From Candidula unifasciata (taxonomy: Eukaryota; Mollusca; Gastropoda; Stylommatophora; Geomitridae): a stretch of 64,000 nucleotides of DNA. The stretch spans positions 276,431 to 340,430 of the forward strand of contig CAJHNH020000200.1 of NCBI GenBank assembly GCA_905116865.2, in the 5' to 3' direction. This document shows positions 35,946-49,259 of this stretch, in pieces. The notes beneath the pieces were generated by a model that saw only the letters and a program-made list of their open reading frames with translations, had not been told where the DNA came from and ran no database searches. Position 1 is the stretch's first letter, and each line of letters begins with the position of its first letter. Both the position numbers and the translations under genes were made by a program.

Positions 35946-36195
35946 TTCCCACGCTTTCAGCCGTATTGGGTATATAGGGCTAGACCCATATTTTATACAC
36001 CAAACCGCACGTGGTGGGTGATGTGGTCAGCATCACGCCGGCCGCCTTTACTTCCCATGACTGTACCTGGTACCCACTCATGGCTGGAGCGAGAGCCTAG
36101 GTCATTTTTGGAGAGAGAAAAAATCCGGCATCTGTCAGGATTCGAACCCACGACCTTCAGATCCGCAGCGTCTAGCCGCTAGACCACGACGGCTA
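35946..36195 (-). mobile_element. SINE B (copy B, first)
   Basis: Partner of 26720-26967; B box 'gggttcgaatcctg' and the A-box region are intact. Confidence 0.92.
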
Positions 36196-36439
36196 TCTTT
36201 GACACATGTGTTCCTGAATTACAAAAAAAAAATACAAAAATTGAGATCATGCATCTTTTATGTGGCAACTTCTCGATTTGAATTACTGACTCCAATTCAG
36301 TCTTTGAAGAAGGAAATGGGAGCTCTTCAACTGACTTGTGACAGAAAAGATTAAGAATTCCAAGGAACAAGAAAGAAAAAAGTCAACATCCTGCATAACC
36401 TGCTCATCCAGGAGAACTGGCTCGTCAACAGCATCCTCT

Positions 36440-36690
36440 CCCGAAAGTTGAGGTATTTTAGAAGCGCTAAACGCCACGGTGGCCTGGGAAGAACGGTGAT
36501 GGAGTGTGCAGATTCCAGAACACGGGGCAGAGGTCGACCTCCGCGAATGTGGATACATGACACTAGAGATGGATTAGTTAGAAGAGCACGCAAGGCTGGA
36601 GAATTGGCTACAGAAATAGAGACTTTTAGGTTAAGGCGTGCCTTGGAGAGAGCAAAGTTCTGTAAAGGATCAGCTGACTCATTGACTATA
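36440..36690 (+). mobile_element. LINE C-terminal tail (copy B)
   Basis: 'LRYFRSAKRHGGLGRTVME', 'RGRGRPPRMWIHDTRDGLVR', 'LRRALERAKFCKGSAD'. Better preserved than its copy A partner. Confidence 0.85.
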
Positions 36691-36705
36691 TATATAAGTA
36701 AAGGA

Positions 36706-36962
36706 TCCTTTTCCACGCCTTTAGGCATACGGTGCATATAGGGCTAGTCCTATATTTTACACCAATCGGCACAATATGGGTGATGTGGTCAGCATCACGC
36801 CGGCCGCCTTTACTTCCCGGGACTGCACCAGGTACCCACTCAAGGCTGGGTCGCCCTGGGAGCCAAAGTCATTTTAGAAAAAAGTCCGGCTCCGCCAGGG
36901 AACGAACACACGACCTTCTGATCCGCGGCGCGCGTCTAGCCGCTCTGCCACGGCGACTCCCG
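36706..36962 (-). mobile_element. SINE B (copy B, second)
   Basis: Partner of 27478-27735. Confidence 0.92.
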
Positions 36963-37400
<438 letters not shown>

Positions 37401-37402
37401 AA

Positions 37403-37700
37403 GTCGTTCAAATTAGGCATGCAACCTATTAGTAATCATGGGTTCTTTCATAATATCCTACCTCAGATGACGTCACAGGATAGTCCAACATTTTAGAGGG
37501 TGGTAAGACTGGGTTTCCCGGTTTTCTGATGCTTTTAACGACCCCAAAACATCTAGAACTGGTCCTACCCCCAACCAACTTACGTCCCATGAGAAAGTGC
37601 AGCCTAGGACCCACGACAGCATACAGCCTATCTACCACCCCCTGTCCCGTTTCCTGTGGATTTCACCTGTTTGGGGTAGGATATTAGGAAAGCCCCTAAT
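37403..37700 (-). repeat. Dispersed repeat G (copy B)
   Basis: Partner of 28205-28520. Confidence 0.75.
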
Positions 37701-38374
37701 CATGTCTTTGTGGAGTTTTTGTTTTTAATTTTTATATCAACATCAAGTTTTCATGTTGTTTTATTTGTGAAATGTGGAGAGAGAAGAAGAAAAAACAGAC
37801 ATTGATTCGAAGCAAACAATCAGCTTGATTACAGTAAACTAAGTAACAGAAACTTGTCAAAGCTTCCAACTGCATGCGTTACATTGACGTTTCACTCTCA
37901 GGTTGCCATCATCAGCATTAGCCTCCCACATTAGTGAGTTAAATGAACATAGCTTTCTATTGGATGCCGGCTGCGCTATCAAAATAATCATCACACATCG
38001 CTGCATCCGTAAACTGATTTAAAAAAGATCTCTAATCATGTTTTAATTACTGTATATTCTACCTGTGCATTAATTATTAGTCAAAGTAAATAAGTCTTTA
38101 GGCGTATAGTGCATATGGGGCTAGACCTATATTTTATAGACGAATCGGTACAAGATGGGTGATGTGGTCAGCATCACGCCGATTAATCAAAGATCGAACA
38201 AATTTACCGCTTCAAGACACAGCAGCACCTGTGCAACTGTAAATTACAAAATCATAAGGACATAGTAAATCTAAGGCCAAGTGCAAAAATTCGTATTCAT
38301 CCGTACAGGAGTTTTCGAGATATTTAGTAAATTGTCAGGACACGATTTTTGAAATGCACTGTGGAAGAGTGAAA

Positions 38375-38585
38375 GCCAGGGTAGCATAGTGGCTAGATGC
38401 CTGTCTGTCGACAAAAGGTCTTAGGTTTAAATCCTCATCTGGTGGATTTCTTCTAACTGACCTTGCCTCCCATGCTTATTGATAGCAGGAAATATTTGGG
38501 GAAGTAAATACGACCAGCGCGATGTTTGACCACATTATCAGACAGTTGTTGACTGGTCTATAAACATATGCCTAGCATCATATGC
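38375..38585 (+). mobile_element. Diverged SINE B-like element
   Basis: 'gcatagtggctagatgcctg' (A-box region), 'taggtttaaatcctcat' (B-box region), and a body 'ggggaagtaaatacgaccagcgcgatg...gaccacatta'. Older or a different subfamily from the other B copies. Confidence 0.7.
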
Positions 38586-38959
38586 CAGTATAATAGAAAG
38601 TACATCATCACAGGCGTGTTAAAAATGTGGGATTAGCATAAACATCTTAAACAAGTTTATCTGGTAACTTGGACTCCCGGTTCCACACAGATCTACGACA
38701 ATGGTTTCCAACTTTTGCCAGCTTCCTCCCCCCCCCCCCCCCCTTTCCCCATCACTAAGTTATGGCAAGACCACCACGCCCCTTCTCCCCCAGCCCTTCA
38801 GTACACTGAAAAGAATGCCACTCAACGGCCAGTTTTCATTCTTACAAAAAAACTCCATAGGAACGTAGCATCCTTACATCACAGTGTAGTTTAACCATTA
38901 GTCCATTCTAGTAACGCCAAGTAGCTTAGTATAAACATCCACTAACTATTTGAGTACGA

Positions 38960-38993
38960 GAGAATGAGAGAGAGAAAGAGGGGGGAGCGGGGG

Positions 38994-39090
<97 letters not shown>
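38960..39090. repeat. (GA)n(GT)n
   Basis: GA repeats from about 38997 to 39048, then GT to 39088. Confidence 0.95.
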
Positions 39091-39639
39091 TGGGATGCAA
39101 GAGGCGTCGACAACCATCCTTAAAGATGGGAAGCAGCGAGCGGTGGGTGGGTGGGTGATGTTAAGGGTAGGCCAAGTTGAGAAGTTGTTAAACTAAAAGC
39201 TTACATATTATTTGGATACAATCAGAGCCGTCAGTTTGAGATTATGTATAAAAGTTTACCTTGTTTTTTAGAAGAACCAAACAAAGATTTGAAATGTTAT
39301 TAAGAGGAAATAAAAACATTAAAAAATAGCTAATTATTAAATATGATACGTTGGGCCGAAAGACGCAGATACAGCAGCCTAGAGGTAAACCACAATGCAG
39401 CATTCTTTAAAGGGCAAAAGCAGAAGAACAAGACTTCATTTAATACGCAAGGATAATCCTGAGGTCCTTTTAAGATTTCAAACATCTTAATGAAATCAAA
39501 GAACCATATTATATTAACTTACCATTAATTTACAGTCTTTTAATAGAACCTTCGACCAAAACGAAAGAAAATCTGCAGGTACAGTATGTACACCTTTTAC
39601 GGTATCTTGTTTTCTTCTTCTTCTTTGCGTTCGCCAGCT

Positions 39640-39915
39640 GTAAACTGTGGCGGAAAGTTCTGATTGTTCATCCACTTTTGGACTGCAGTCCTGTTCCAGA
39701 ACCTGAGTGTTGCGTGTGCATCCGTTTTACAGATCTGACTCATGTGTATGCAGGCTGCTGGCTCCTTGCCTCTCAGGCAGATGCGCTCCGACTTTGAATA
39801 AAGCCCTCAATTAGTTGACTCTTACGACATGCTTTTGAGTAGGCAGTGGGTCTATTCTTGTTTTCCCTAGAATAGGGCACCGGAACACACACAGCCCACG
39901 CTACGTAAGCCTCTT
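39640..39915 (+). repeat. Dispersed repeat E, long copy
   Basis: 'actgtggcggaaagttctg', 'gagtgttgcgtgtgcatccgtt', 'ctctcaggcagatgcgctccgac', 'gacatgcttttgagtaggcag', 'ccggaacacacac'. Intact across the deletion point of copy A. Confidence 0.85.
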
Positions 39916-40269
39916 GATTTAGGGCCGCACTGTAACATACCTCTCTGTAACTTAAGGTAAGCAAAAAACGTTTTGTAACTAACCTTTAGCTCATCGTTTC
40001 GCAACATACCCTTATCGATTTTCCCGAGTGCTGTCTGCGAAACCACACTGCACGGCCTAACCTCTCATTTACCAAAATAACACTTACTAACGCTATCATT
40101 TTCTGGCGAATTACTTCCTAAACGATCTCCCGTCGATTTTTTAGGATTCTGTGAATTCAATTAAATGAAACATTTGCCGCCCAATGGGTGCAGGGATAAC
40201 TGATGGACAGGCTGGTGACAAAAAAAATGGAGCGACAGATTGGAAAACAAACTACTTACTACTTACTAC

Positions 40270-40432
40270 TGCTGCTGCTTCTACTTTTTCTTCTTCTTTT
40301 TCTTTTTCTACTCATTCTTCTTCTTCTTCTTCTTCTTCTTCTTCTTCTTCTTCTTCTTCTTCTTCTTCTTCTTCTTCTTCTTCTTCTTCTTCTTCTTCTT
40401 CTTCTTCTTCTTCTTCTTCTTTGTCTTTCTCC
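40270..40432. repeat. (TTC)n (copy B)
   Basis: Expanded relative to 29396-29490. Confidence 0.95.
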
Positions 40433-40572
40433 TCCTCTGAATCACCCCTTAAAATGATAACTGCATGTTATTTTGTGATTTACAGATTGGCTGCGATATC
40501 TGTGCTTCTCGGCTAAACACATCCTACTTTAGCAACTCCTTGTTAGTAGCCTTTTACTAAATGCTCATTAAG

Positions 40573-40809
40573 AGGGTCGGCTCTGTGGCTTAGACGTTGC
40601 GAACGCGCTTCGTAATGCCCGGGTGCTGGGTTTGACCCTAGCTGCTGACAATTTGTCTTGCATTGGTTTCGACAGTAGTACCGAGAGCTCATCGTTAAGG
40701 AAGCTATGGCAAACTACTGAACGTAACATTTGCCTAGAAACTCGACAACAGCACTAAAATGCTGGAGCTGGTTCTGCAACGTCCTGTAAAGCATCGCAAC
40801 TAACTAACT
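40573..40809 (+). mobile_element. SINE C (copy B, second)
   Basis: Partner of 29633-29870. Confidence 0.92.
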
Positions 40810-40970
40810 TAATAAGAGGGTGGACCTGTCCTCCTCATCTTGAAAGAACGGCGCTTCACAACCTGATTCGGAAATACAGAGCTATCTACATACATGTAAA
40901 CAATATCATGATGACGCCTGGGGAGTTTTTACAGAACGCCAATGGCCTAACAATGCTACCAAAACTACTA

Positions 40971-40972
<2 letters not shown>

Positions 40973-41008
<36 letters not shown>

Positions 41009-44000
41009 GCAACAGTAACAGCAACAGCAGCACCTACTACTACACCAGTTGCTGCTACCACTACCCCTGTTGCTGCTACTACTCCTGTTGCTGCTACCAC
41101 CACTCCTGTTGCTGCTACCACCACTCCTGTTGCTGCTACCACCACTCCTGTTGCTGCTACCACCACTCCTGTTGCTGCTACCACCACTCCTGTTGCTGCT
41201 ACCACCACTACTGTTGCTGCTACCACTACTCCTGTTGCTGCTACCACCACTCCTGTTGCTGCTACCACTACTCCTGTTGCTGCTACCACTACTCCTGTTG
41301 CTGCTACCACCACTCCTGTTGCTGCTACCACCACTCCTGTTGCTGCTACCACCACTACTGTTGCTGCTACCACTACTCCTGTTGCTGCTACCACTACTCC
41401 TGTTGCTGCTACTACCACTCCTGTTGCTGCTACCACTCCTGTTGCTGCTACCACTACTCCTGTTGCTGCTACCACTACCACTGTTGCTGCTACTACTCCT
41501 GTTGCTGCTACCACCACTCCTGTTGCTGCTACCACTACTCCTGTTGCTGCTACCACTACTCCTGTTGCTGCTACCACTACTCCTGTTGCTGCTACCACTA
41601 CCCCTGTTGCTGCTACCACTACTCCTGTTGCTGCTACCACTACTCCTGTTGCTGCTACTACCACTCCTGTTGCTGCTACCACTCCTGTTGCTGCTACCAC
41701 CACCTCTGTTGCTGCTACCACTCCTGTTGCTGCTACCACTCCTGTTGCTGCTACCACTACTCATGATGCTGCTACCACTACTCACGTTGCTGCTACTACT
41801 CACGTTGCTGCTACCACTCCTGTTGCTGCTACCACTACTCATGTTGCTGCTACCACTACTCATGTTGCTGCTACTACTCATGTTGCTGCTACCACTCCTG
41901 TTGCTGCTACCACTCATGTTGCTGCTAACACTACTCATGTTGCTGCTACCACTACTCATGTTGCTGCCACCACTACTCATGTTGCTGCCACCACTACTCA
42001 TGTTGCTGCCACCACTCCTGTTGCTGCTACCACTCCTGCTGCTGCTACCACTACTCCTGTTGCTGCTACCACCACTCCTGTTGCTGCTACCACCACTCCT
42101 GTTGCTGCTACCACTACCCCTGTTGCTGCTACTACTCCTGTTGCTGCTACCACCACTCCTGTTGCTGCTACCACTACTCCTGTTGCTGCTACCACTACTC
42201 CTGTTGCTGCTACCACTACCCCTGTTGCTGCTACCACTACTCCTGTTGCTGCTACCACTACTCCTGTTGCTGCTACTACCACTCCTGTTGCTGCTACCAC
42301 TCCTGTTGCTGCTACCACTCCTGTTGCTGCTACCACTCCTCATGTTGCTGCTACCACTACTCATGTTGCTGCTACTACTCATGTTGCTGCTACCACTCCT
42401 GTTGCTGCTACCACTCCTGTTGCTGCTACCACTCATGTTGCTGCTACCACTACTCATGTTGCTGCTACCACTACTCATGTTGCTGCTACCACTACTCATG
42501 TTGCTGCCACCACTACTCATGTTGCTGCTACCACTCCTGTTGCTGCTACCACTCCTGCTGCTGCTACCACTACTCCTGTTGCTGCTACCACTACTCCTGT
42601 TGCTGCTACCACTACTCCTGTTGCTGCTACCACTACTCCTGTTGCTGCTACCACCACTCCTGTTGCTGCTACCACTACTCCTGTTGCTGCTACCACTCCT
42701 GTTGCTGCTACCACCACTCCTGTTGCTGCTACCACCACTCCTGTTGCTGCTACCACTACTCCTGTTGCTGCTACCACCACTCCTGTTGCTGCTACCACCA
42801 CTCCTGTTGCTGCTACCACTACTCCTGTTGCTGCTACCACTACTCCTGTTGCTGCTACCATAAACCCTGTTGCTGCTACTACTCCTGTTGCTGCTACCAC
42901 CACTCCTGTTGCTGCTACCACTACTCCTGTTGCTGCTACCACTACTGCTGTTGCTGCTACCACTACCCCTGTTGCTGCTACCACTACTCCTGTTGCTGCT
43001 ACCACTACTCATGTTGCTGCTACTACCACTCCTGTTGCTGCTACCACTCCTGTTGCTGCTACCACTCCTGTTGCTGCTACCACTCCTCATGTTGCTGCTA
43101 CCACTACTCATGTTGCTGCTACTACTCATGTTGCTGCTACCACTCCTGTTGCTGCTACCACTCATGTTGCTGCTACCACTACTCATGTTGCTGCTACCAC
43201 TACTCAAGTTGCTGCTACCACTACTCATGTTGCTGCCACCACTACTCATGTTGCTGCTACCACTCCTGTTGCTGCTACCACTCCTGCTGCTGCTACCACT
43301 ACTCCTGTTGCTGCTACCACTACTCCTGTTGCTGCTACCATAACTCCTGTTGCTGCTACCACTCCTGTTGCTGCTACCACTCCTGTTGCTGCTACCACCA
43401 CTCCTGTTGCTGCTACCATAAACCCTGTTGCTGCTACTACTCCTGTTGCTGCTACCACCACTCCTGTTGCTGCTACCACCACTCCTGTTGCTGCTACCAC
43501 TACTCCTGTTGCTGCTACCACCACTCCTGTTGCTGCTACCACCACTCCTGTTGCTGCTACCACCACTCCTGTTGCTGCTACCACTACTCCTGTTGCTGCT
43601 ACCACTACTCCTGTTGCTGCTACCATAAACCCTGTTGCTGCTACTACTCCTGTTGCTGCTACCACCACTCCTGTTGCTGCTACCACTACTCCTGTTGCTG
43701 CTACCACTACTCCTGTTGCTGCTACCACTACCCCTGTTGCTGCTACCACTACTCCTGTTGCTGCTACCACTACTCCTGTTGCTGCTACTACCACTCCTGT
43801 TGCTGCTACCACTCCTGTTGCTGCTACCACTCCTGTTGCTGCTACCACTCCTCATGTTGCTGCTACCACTACTCATGTTGCTGCTACTACTCATGTTGCT
43901 GCTACCACTCCTGTTGCTGCTACCACTCATGTTGCTGCTACCACTACTCATGTTGCTGCTACCACTACTCATGTTGCTGCTACCACTACTCATGTTGCTG

Positions 44001-46065
44001 CCACCACTACTCATGTTGCTGCTACCACTCCTGTTGCTGCTACCACTCCTGCTGCTGCTACCACTACTCCTGTTGCTGCTACCACTACTCCTGTTGCTGC
44101 TACCACTACTCCTGTTGCTGCTACCATAACTCCTGTTGCTGCTACCACTCCTGTTGCTGCTACCACTCCTGTTGCTGCTACCACCACTCCTGTTGCTGCT
44201 ACCACCACTCCTGTTGCTGCTACCACTCCTGTTGCTGCTACCACTCCTGTTGCTGCTACCACTACTCGTGTTGCTGCTACCACTACTCGTGTTGCTGCTA
44301 CCACTACTCGTGTTGCTGCTACCACCACTCGTGTTGCTGCTACCACTACTCGTTTTGCGTCTACCAGTCCTGTTGCTGCTACCACTCCTGTTGCTGCTAC
44401 CACTACTCGTGTTGCTGCTACCACCACTCCTGTTGCTGCTACCACTCCTGTTGCTGCTACCACTCCTGTTGCTGCTACCACTCCTGTTGCTGCTACTACT
44501 ACTCGTGTTGCTGCTACCACCACTCCTGTTGCTGCTACCACTCCTGTTGCTGCTACCACTCCTGTTGCTGCTACCACTACTCGTGTTGCTGCTACTACTC
44601 CTGTTGCTGCTACCACTACTCGTGTTGCTGCTACCACCACTCCTGTTGCTGCTACCACTACTCCTGTTGCTGCTACCACTACCCCTGTTGCTGCTACTAC
44701 TCCTGTTGCTGCTACCACCACTCCTGTTGCTGCTACCACTACTCCTGTTGCTGCTACCACTACTCCTGTTGCTGCTACCACTACCCCTGTTGCTGCAACC
44801 ACTGCTCCTGTTGCTGCTACCACTACTCCTGTTGCTGCTACTACCACTCCTGTTGCTGCTACCACTCCTGTTGCTGCTACCACTCCTCATGTTGCTGCTA
44901 CCACTCCTCATGTTGCTGCTACCACTACTCATGTTGCTGCTACCACTCCTGTTGCTGCTACCACTCATGTTGCTGCTACCACTACTCATGTTGCTGCTAC
45001 CACTACTCATGTTGCTGCTACCACTACTCATGTTGCTGCCACCACTACTCATGTTGCTGCTACCACTCCTGTTGCTGCTACCACTCCTGCTGCTGCTACC
45101 ACTACTCCTGTTGCTGCTACCACTACTCCTGTTGCTGCTACCATAACTCCTGTTGCTGCTACCACTCCTGTTGCTGCTACCACTCCTGTTGCTGCTACCA
45201 CCACTCCCTGTTGCTGCTACCCACCACTTCTGTTGCTGCTACCACTCCTGTTGCTGCTACCACTCCTGTTGCTGCTACCACTACTCGTGTTGCTGCTACC
45301 ACTACTCGTGTTGCTGCTACCACTACTCGTGTTGCTGCTACCACCACTCGTGTTGCTGCTACCACTACTCGTTTTGCGTCTACCACAGTCCTGTTGCTGC
45401 TACCACCACTCCTGTTGCTGCTACCACTACTCGTGTTGCTGCTACCACCACTCCTGTTGCTGCTACCACTCCTGTTGCTGCTACCACTCCTGTTGCTGCT
45501 ACCACTCCTGTTGCTGCTACCACTACTCGTGTTGCTGCTACCACCACTCCTGTTGCTGCTACCACTCCTGTTGCTGCTACCACTCCTGTTGCTGCTACCA
45601 CTACTCGTGTTGCTGCTACCACCACTCCTGTTGCTGCTACCACTCCTGTTGCTGCTACCACTACTCGTGTTGCTGCTACCACTCCTGTTGCTGCTACCAC
45701 TCCTGTTGCTGCTACCACTACTCATGTTGCTGCTACCACTACTCCTGTTGCTGCTACTACTCATGTTGCTGCTTCCACTCCTGTTGCTACCACCACTCCT
45801 CCTGTTGCTGCTGCTACCACTACTCATGTTGCTGCTACCACTACTCATGTTGCTGCTACCACTACTCCTGTTGCTGCTACCACCACTCCTGTTGCTCCTA
45901 CCACTACTCCTGCTGCTGCTACCACTACTCCTGCTGCTGCTACCACTACTCCTGTTGCTGCTACCACTACTCCTGTTACTGCTACCACCACTCCTATTGC
46001 TGCTACCACCACTCCTGTTGCTGCTACCACTACATCTGTTGCTGCTACTACTAGTGGCAGTGCTA
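40973..46065. repeat. 18/21-bp array, copy B (5.1 kb), with higher-order blocks
   Basis: Same units as copy A. A marker 'cctcatgttgctgctacc' recurs at 42338, 43085, 43850 and 44885, and 'cgttttgcgtctacca' at 44351 and 45370 (once in A, about 31163). Spacings of 747, 765, 1035 and 1019 bp show that blocks of about 0.75-1.0 kb were duplicated inside the array. Minus-strand frames are open for up to 1388 codons, but all six frames are long because the units are triplet-based. Confidence 0.95.
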
Positions 46066-46134
46066 ATTTCCAACTCAGCGGGTAAACAAGTATGCACGTG
46101 TGTGTTTCACGGCTCAATTTTTGGGGGGGGGCGG

Positions 46135-46275
46135 AGTGGATGGTGATTAGACCTACTGCCACGCGAATAAGCATGTCGTAAAGGCGACTATAAAGCGGTT
46201 TTCTTAAATCTCATTTGCTGAGACGAAAGGCGCACATATTTCAGCCTAGCTGTAAACTACAATGTATTACGCCAA
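46135..46275 (-). repeat. Repeat E fragment (copy B)
   Basis: Partner of 32385-32535. Confidence 0.6.
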
Positions 46276-46688
46276 CCGCTTTTTTAAGGTTGAACTGAAA
46301 AAGTTGACCTGAACTCAAAAAAAAAAAAATACTAAAAAATAGCCTTAAAATATAAATGTAATTATAAACCGACTGAGGTTAAACAATTAGGGGGGGGGGG
46401 GGAGAGATCCTACGGGCATAACCTTGTTCAACTGTGTAATAATAATATGTTGATTTGCAATCAAATATTTGCAAATATGCAAACTAAAAAGTAAATGACC
46501 CTTTTCCACGCCTTTCAGGCGTATTGGGTATAAAGGCCTAGACCTATATTTTATAGGCCAAACGGCGTTTGGTGGGTGATGTGGTCAGCATCACGCCGGC
46601 CGTCTTTACTTCCCAGGACTGCACCTGGTACCCACTCAAAGCTGAGTCGACCTGGAAGGCAAGGTAATTTTTGGGGGAAAAGTTCTGT

Positions 46689-47320
46689 GTTCTGATTTCT
46701 GCTAACGACAATGTATGAGTGTTTCTCCTTATTCTATTTTTAGCAAATGTGTCTGCTAACTCATTTCCTGGTATGCCGCAGTGAGCCGGGATCCACTGGA
46801 GAACGATTTGATTGTTTTCTGTGAGTTTGTTTAGCTGATGGGTCAGTTCTCTGTGGATCCCTATGAGTCGCCTGGAGGACTGACATGCAGTCGCAAAGAA
46901 AAACAATTTTGCAGGGTTTAATTTTTTTTTTTCCTCGAGCACTTATCAGGGAAAAATACAAGGAATTGTGGAGAGAACAAACTAATAGTAAACATCCACA
47001 AGACCCCACCAGCAAACCCAACCGAAAGCACATACAACACTTTTCCGTCTACGAATAGGACAATGCAGACTCAACTACCGCGTGCATAAAATAAAGATTG
47101 TACAGTCCCCACAGTGTGCCTGTCAAACAAGACCATAAACACTAGAGCACATTTTATAAACCTGCCCAGTCTACCTGCAACTTCGAAAATACACCTGGTC
47201 TCAAGAGCAAAGTGTGCAGAGCAAGCTATAGGGAACCATGAAGGACCTGCTACTGACATTCGAGTTAATAGAGGCAACCAACCTGATGGTCTGATCTAAA
47301 CATACGAAACCGAACTCGAA
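46689..47320 (+). mobile_element. Twin-primed RNase H-bearing LINE
   Basis: 46945-46690 encodes on the minus strand an RNase H domain end: 'RRLIGIHRELTHQLNKL', 'IVLQWIPAHCGIPGNELADT', 'TLSLAEIRTQN'. From 46955 the plus strand continues the same protein: 'YKELWREQTN', 'FRLRIGQCRLNYRVHKIKI', 'VQSPQCACQT', 'LEHILQTCPVYLQLR' (zinc-finger-like Cys/His), 'KLWGTMKDLL', to about 47300. An inverted 5' part joined to an upright 3' part is the mark of twin priming. The 3' end runs into AAG repeats. Confidence 0.88.
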
Positions 47321-47339
47321 AAAGAAGAAGAAGAAGAAA

Positions 47340-47373
<34 letters not shown>

Positions 47374-47537
47374 AGAAGAAGAAGAAGAAGAAGAAGAAGA
47401 AGAAGAAGAAGAAGAAGAAGAAGAAGAAGAAGAAGAAGAAGAAGAAGAAGAAGAAGAAGAAGAAGAAGAAGAAGAAGAAGAAGAAGAAGAAGAAGAAGAA
47501 GAAGAAGAAGAAGAAGAAGAAGAAGAAGAAGAAGAAG

Positions 47538-47568
<31 letters not shown>

Positions 47569-48329
47569 GAAAGAAGAAGAAGAAGAAGAAGAAGAAGAAG
47601 AAGAAGAAGAAGAAGAAGAAGAAGAAGAAGAAGAAGAAGAAGAAGAAGAAGAAGAAGAAGAAGAAGAAGAAGAAGAAGAAGAAGAAGAAGAAGAAGAAGA
47701 AGAAGAAGAAGAAGAAGAAGAAGAAGAAGAAGAAGAAGAAGAAGAAGAAGAAGAAGAAGAAGAAGAAGAAGAAGAAGAAGAAGAAGAAGAAGAAGAAGAA
47801 GAAGAAGAAGAAGAAGAAGAAGAAGAAGAAGAAGAAGAAGAAGAAGAAGAAGAAGAAGAAGAAGAAGAAGAAGAAAGAAGAAGAAGAAGAAGAAGAAGAA
47901 GAAGAAGAAGAAGAGAAGAAAGAAGAAGAAGAAGAAGAAGAAGAAGAAGAAGAAGAAGAAGAAAGAAGAAGAAGAAGAAGAAGAAGAAGAAGAAGAAGAA
48001 GAAGAAGAAGAAGAAGAAGAAGAAGAAGAAGAAGAAGAAGAAGAAGAAGAAGAAGAAGAAGAAGAAGAAGAAGAAGAAGAAGAAGAAGAAGAAGAAGAAG
48101 AAGAAGAAGAAGAAGAAGAAGAAGAAGAAGAAGAAGAAGAAGAAGAAGAAGAAGAAAGAAGAAGAAGAAGAAGAGAAGAAGAAGAAGAAGAAGAAGAAGA
48201 AGAAGAAGAAGAAGAAGAAGAAGAAGAAGAAGAAGAAGAAGAAGAAGAAGAAGAAGAAGAAGAAGAAGAAGAAGAAGAAGAAGAAGAAGAAGAAGAAGAA
48301 GAAGAAGAAGAAGAAGAAGAAGAAGAAAG
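47320..48329. repeat. ~1-kb (GAA)n array
   Basis: About 330 GAA units with few interruptions (for example 'gtgaaag' at 47567 and single-base insertions near 47873, 47913, 47963, 48155 and 48174). All-purine on the plus strand, so it could form triplex DNA. It grows directly from the 3' tail of the LINE. Confidence 0.98.
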
Positions 48330-48395
48330 AATAAAAGTCCAGAACCGAACCCACAACCTTCCGATCTGCAGGCGAGCGTCTAGCCGCGTGGAATG

Positions 48396-49259
48396 AATTT
48401 GGAATGAGTCCTGAAGCTTAGGGTGTGTCGTGGCTCACTACATATTGTCTTTCGCCACGATTCACTCTCTGGATGATTTCTACAACATAACTTGCACTGC
48501 TCTAACGTCTAGGGTTGACAACACAAACACCGCTCAGCTTCCTTGTTCATGCTATCAGTTTTTTTCTGATTTATACATGCTCCAACAATTATTCACACTT
48601 TCATCGCTTGCGACATATTCAAATACGGTTCATTCGCGCGACATAAGACCTACATCTTCTATTAATCACAACTGTCTTCCACGACATCTGGTAACCAACT
48701 GACCAGGAGGCTAGCTCAGGCTTTCCCTCGCTTACTCCAGCGGCCACTTGTAGCACGGACTTTCTGCTTGCCACAATGTACTCGCGGAGACCATGCAAAG
48801 CAGGGTCATCACACCGCGTCTGCTCCCAAATATAAGAATATAGGTCACATTATATGAAATGTGTAAACAAACAATTACTCAAAAATTGAATTCTCTACTT
48901 GGTTAGGAAGGCCCATTAGCCCTCTGATAAATGTTCTAAGGGTGGAGAAGGGGTGGGAGTAGGTTGTGGAGCCCTTAGTTCTCCGTGCCCCTGTCGACGT
49001 ATATATACCCTACACGCAACAAGACATGCAAATTGATTCTTCAATATTTAAAACTAGCCTGGAGCAGACACACTGGCAATTAAGGTCCTCCGCTGATTCT
49101 TCTTTGTTATCGTTCGTCCGCTGTCTCAACTCTTCCTTGTTTTTTGTTTTTGTTTTTTTTTGGATGTCATTGCTGTGTGCCTGTTTACAGCACAGCTTCA
49201 ATAGTTTGCATTTGGGTCGACACATCTAACTTTTTGCGCTAGCTTTTCCCTGGTTTAAA
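48396..49259. other. No recognised gene
   Basis: Unique-looking. No domain, RNA or transposon end recognised. Confidence 0.4.

Larger units (their letters stand above)
38139..39824. other. 1686 bp present only in copy B
   Basis: Bounded by TA on both sides (38137-38138 and 39823-39824); copy A joins the two ends with one TA at 28947-28948. An antisense SINE B crosses the left end and a repeat E crosses the right end uninterrupted in B, so A carries a deletion. Contents: a SINE B-like copy at 38375-38585, a C run near 38728, GA/GT repeats at 38960-39090, and unrecognised sequence at 39160-39640. Confidence 0.88.
46500..48395 (-). mobile_element. SINE B split by LINE plus GAA array
   Basis: 46500-46680 is the antisense SINE B 3' half and body. 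The head resumes at 48331-48395 ('aaaagtccagaaccgaacccacaaccttccgatctgc...cgtctagccgcg'). 'aaaagttctg' (about 46679-46688) and 'aaaagtccag' (about 48335-48344) are an imperfect target duplication. Everything between is inserted. Confidence 0.85.

Noticed and set aside
46544..46942. Host ribonuclease H gene
   Set aside because: The domain continues into a LINE zinc-finger end on the other strand and is flanked by a SINE split; it is a transposon fragment.
47265..48356. Poly-Glu, poly-Lys, poly-Ser, poly-Leu and poly-Phe frames
   Set aside because: Direct translations of a GAA array.
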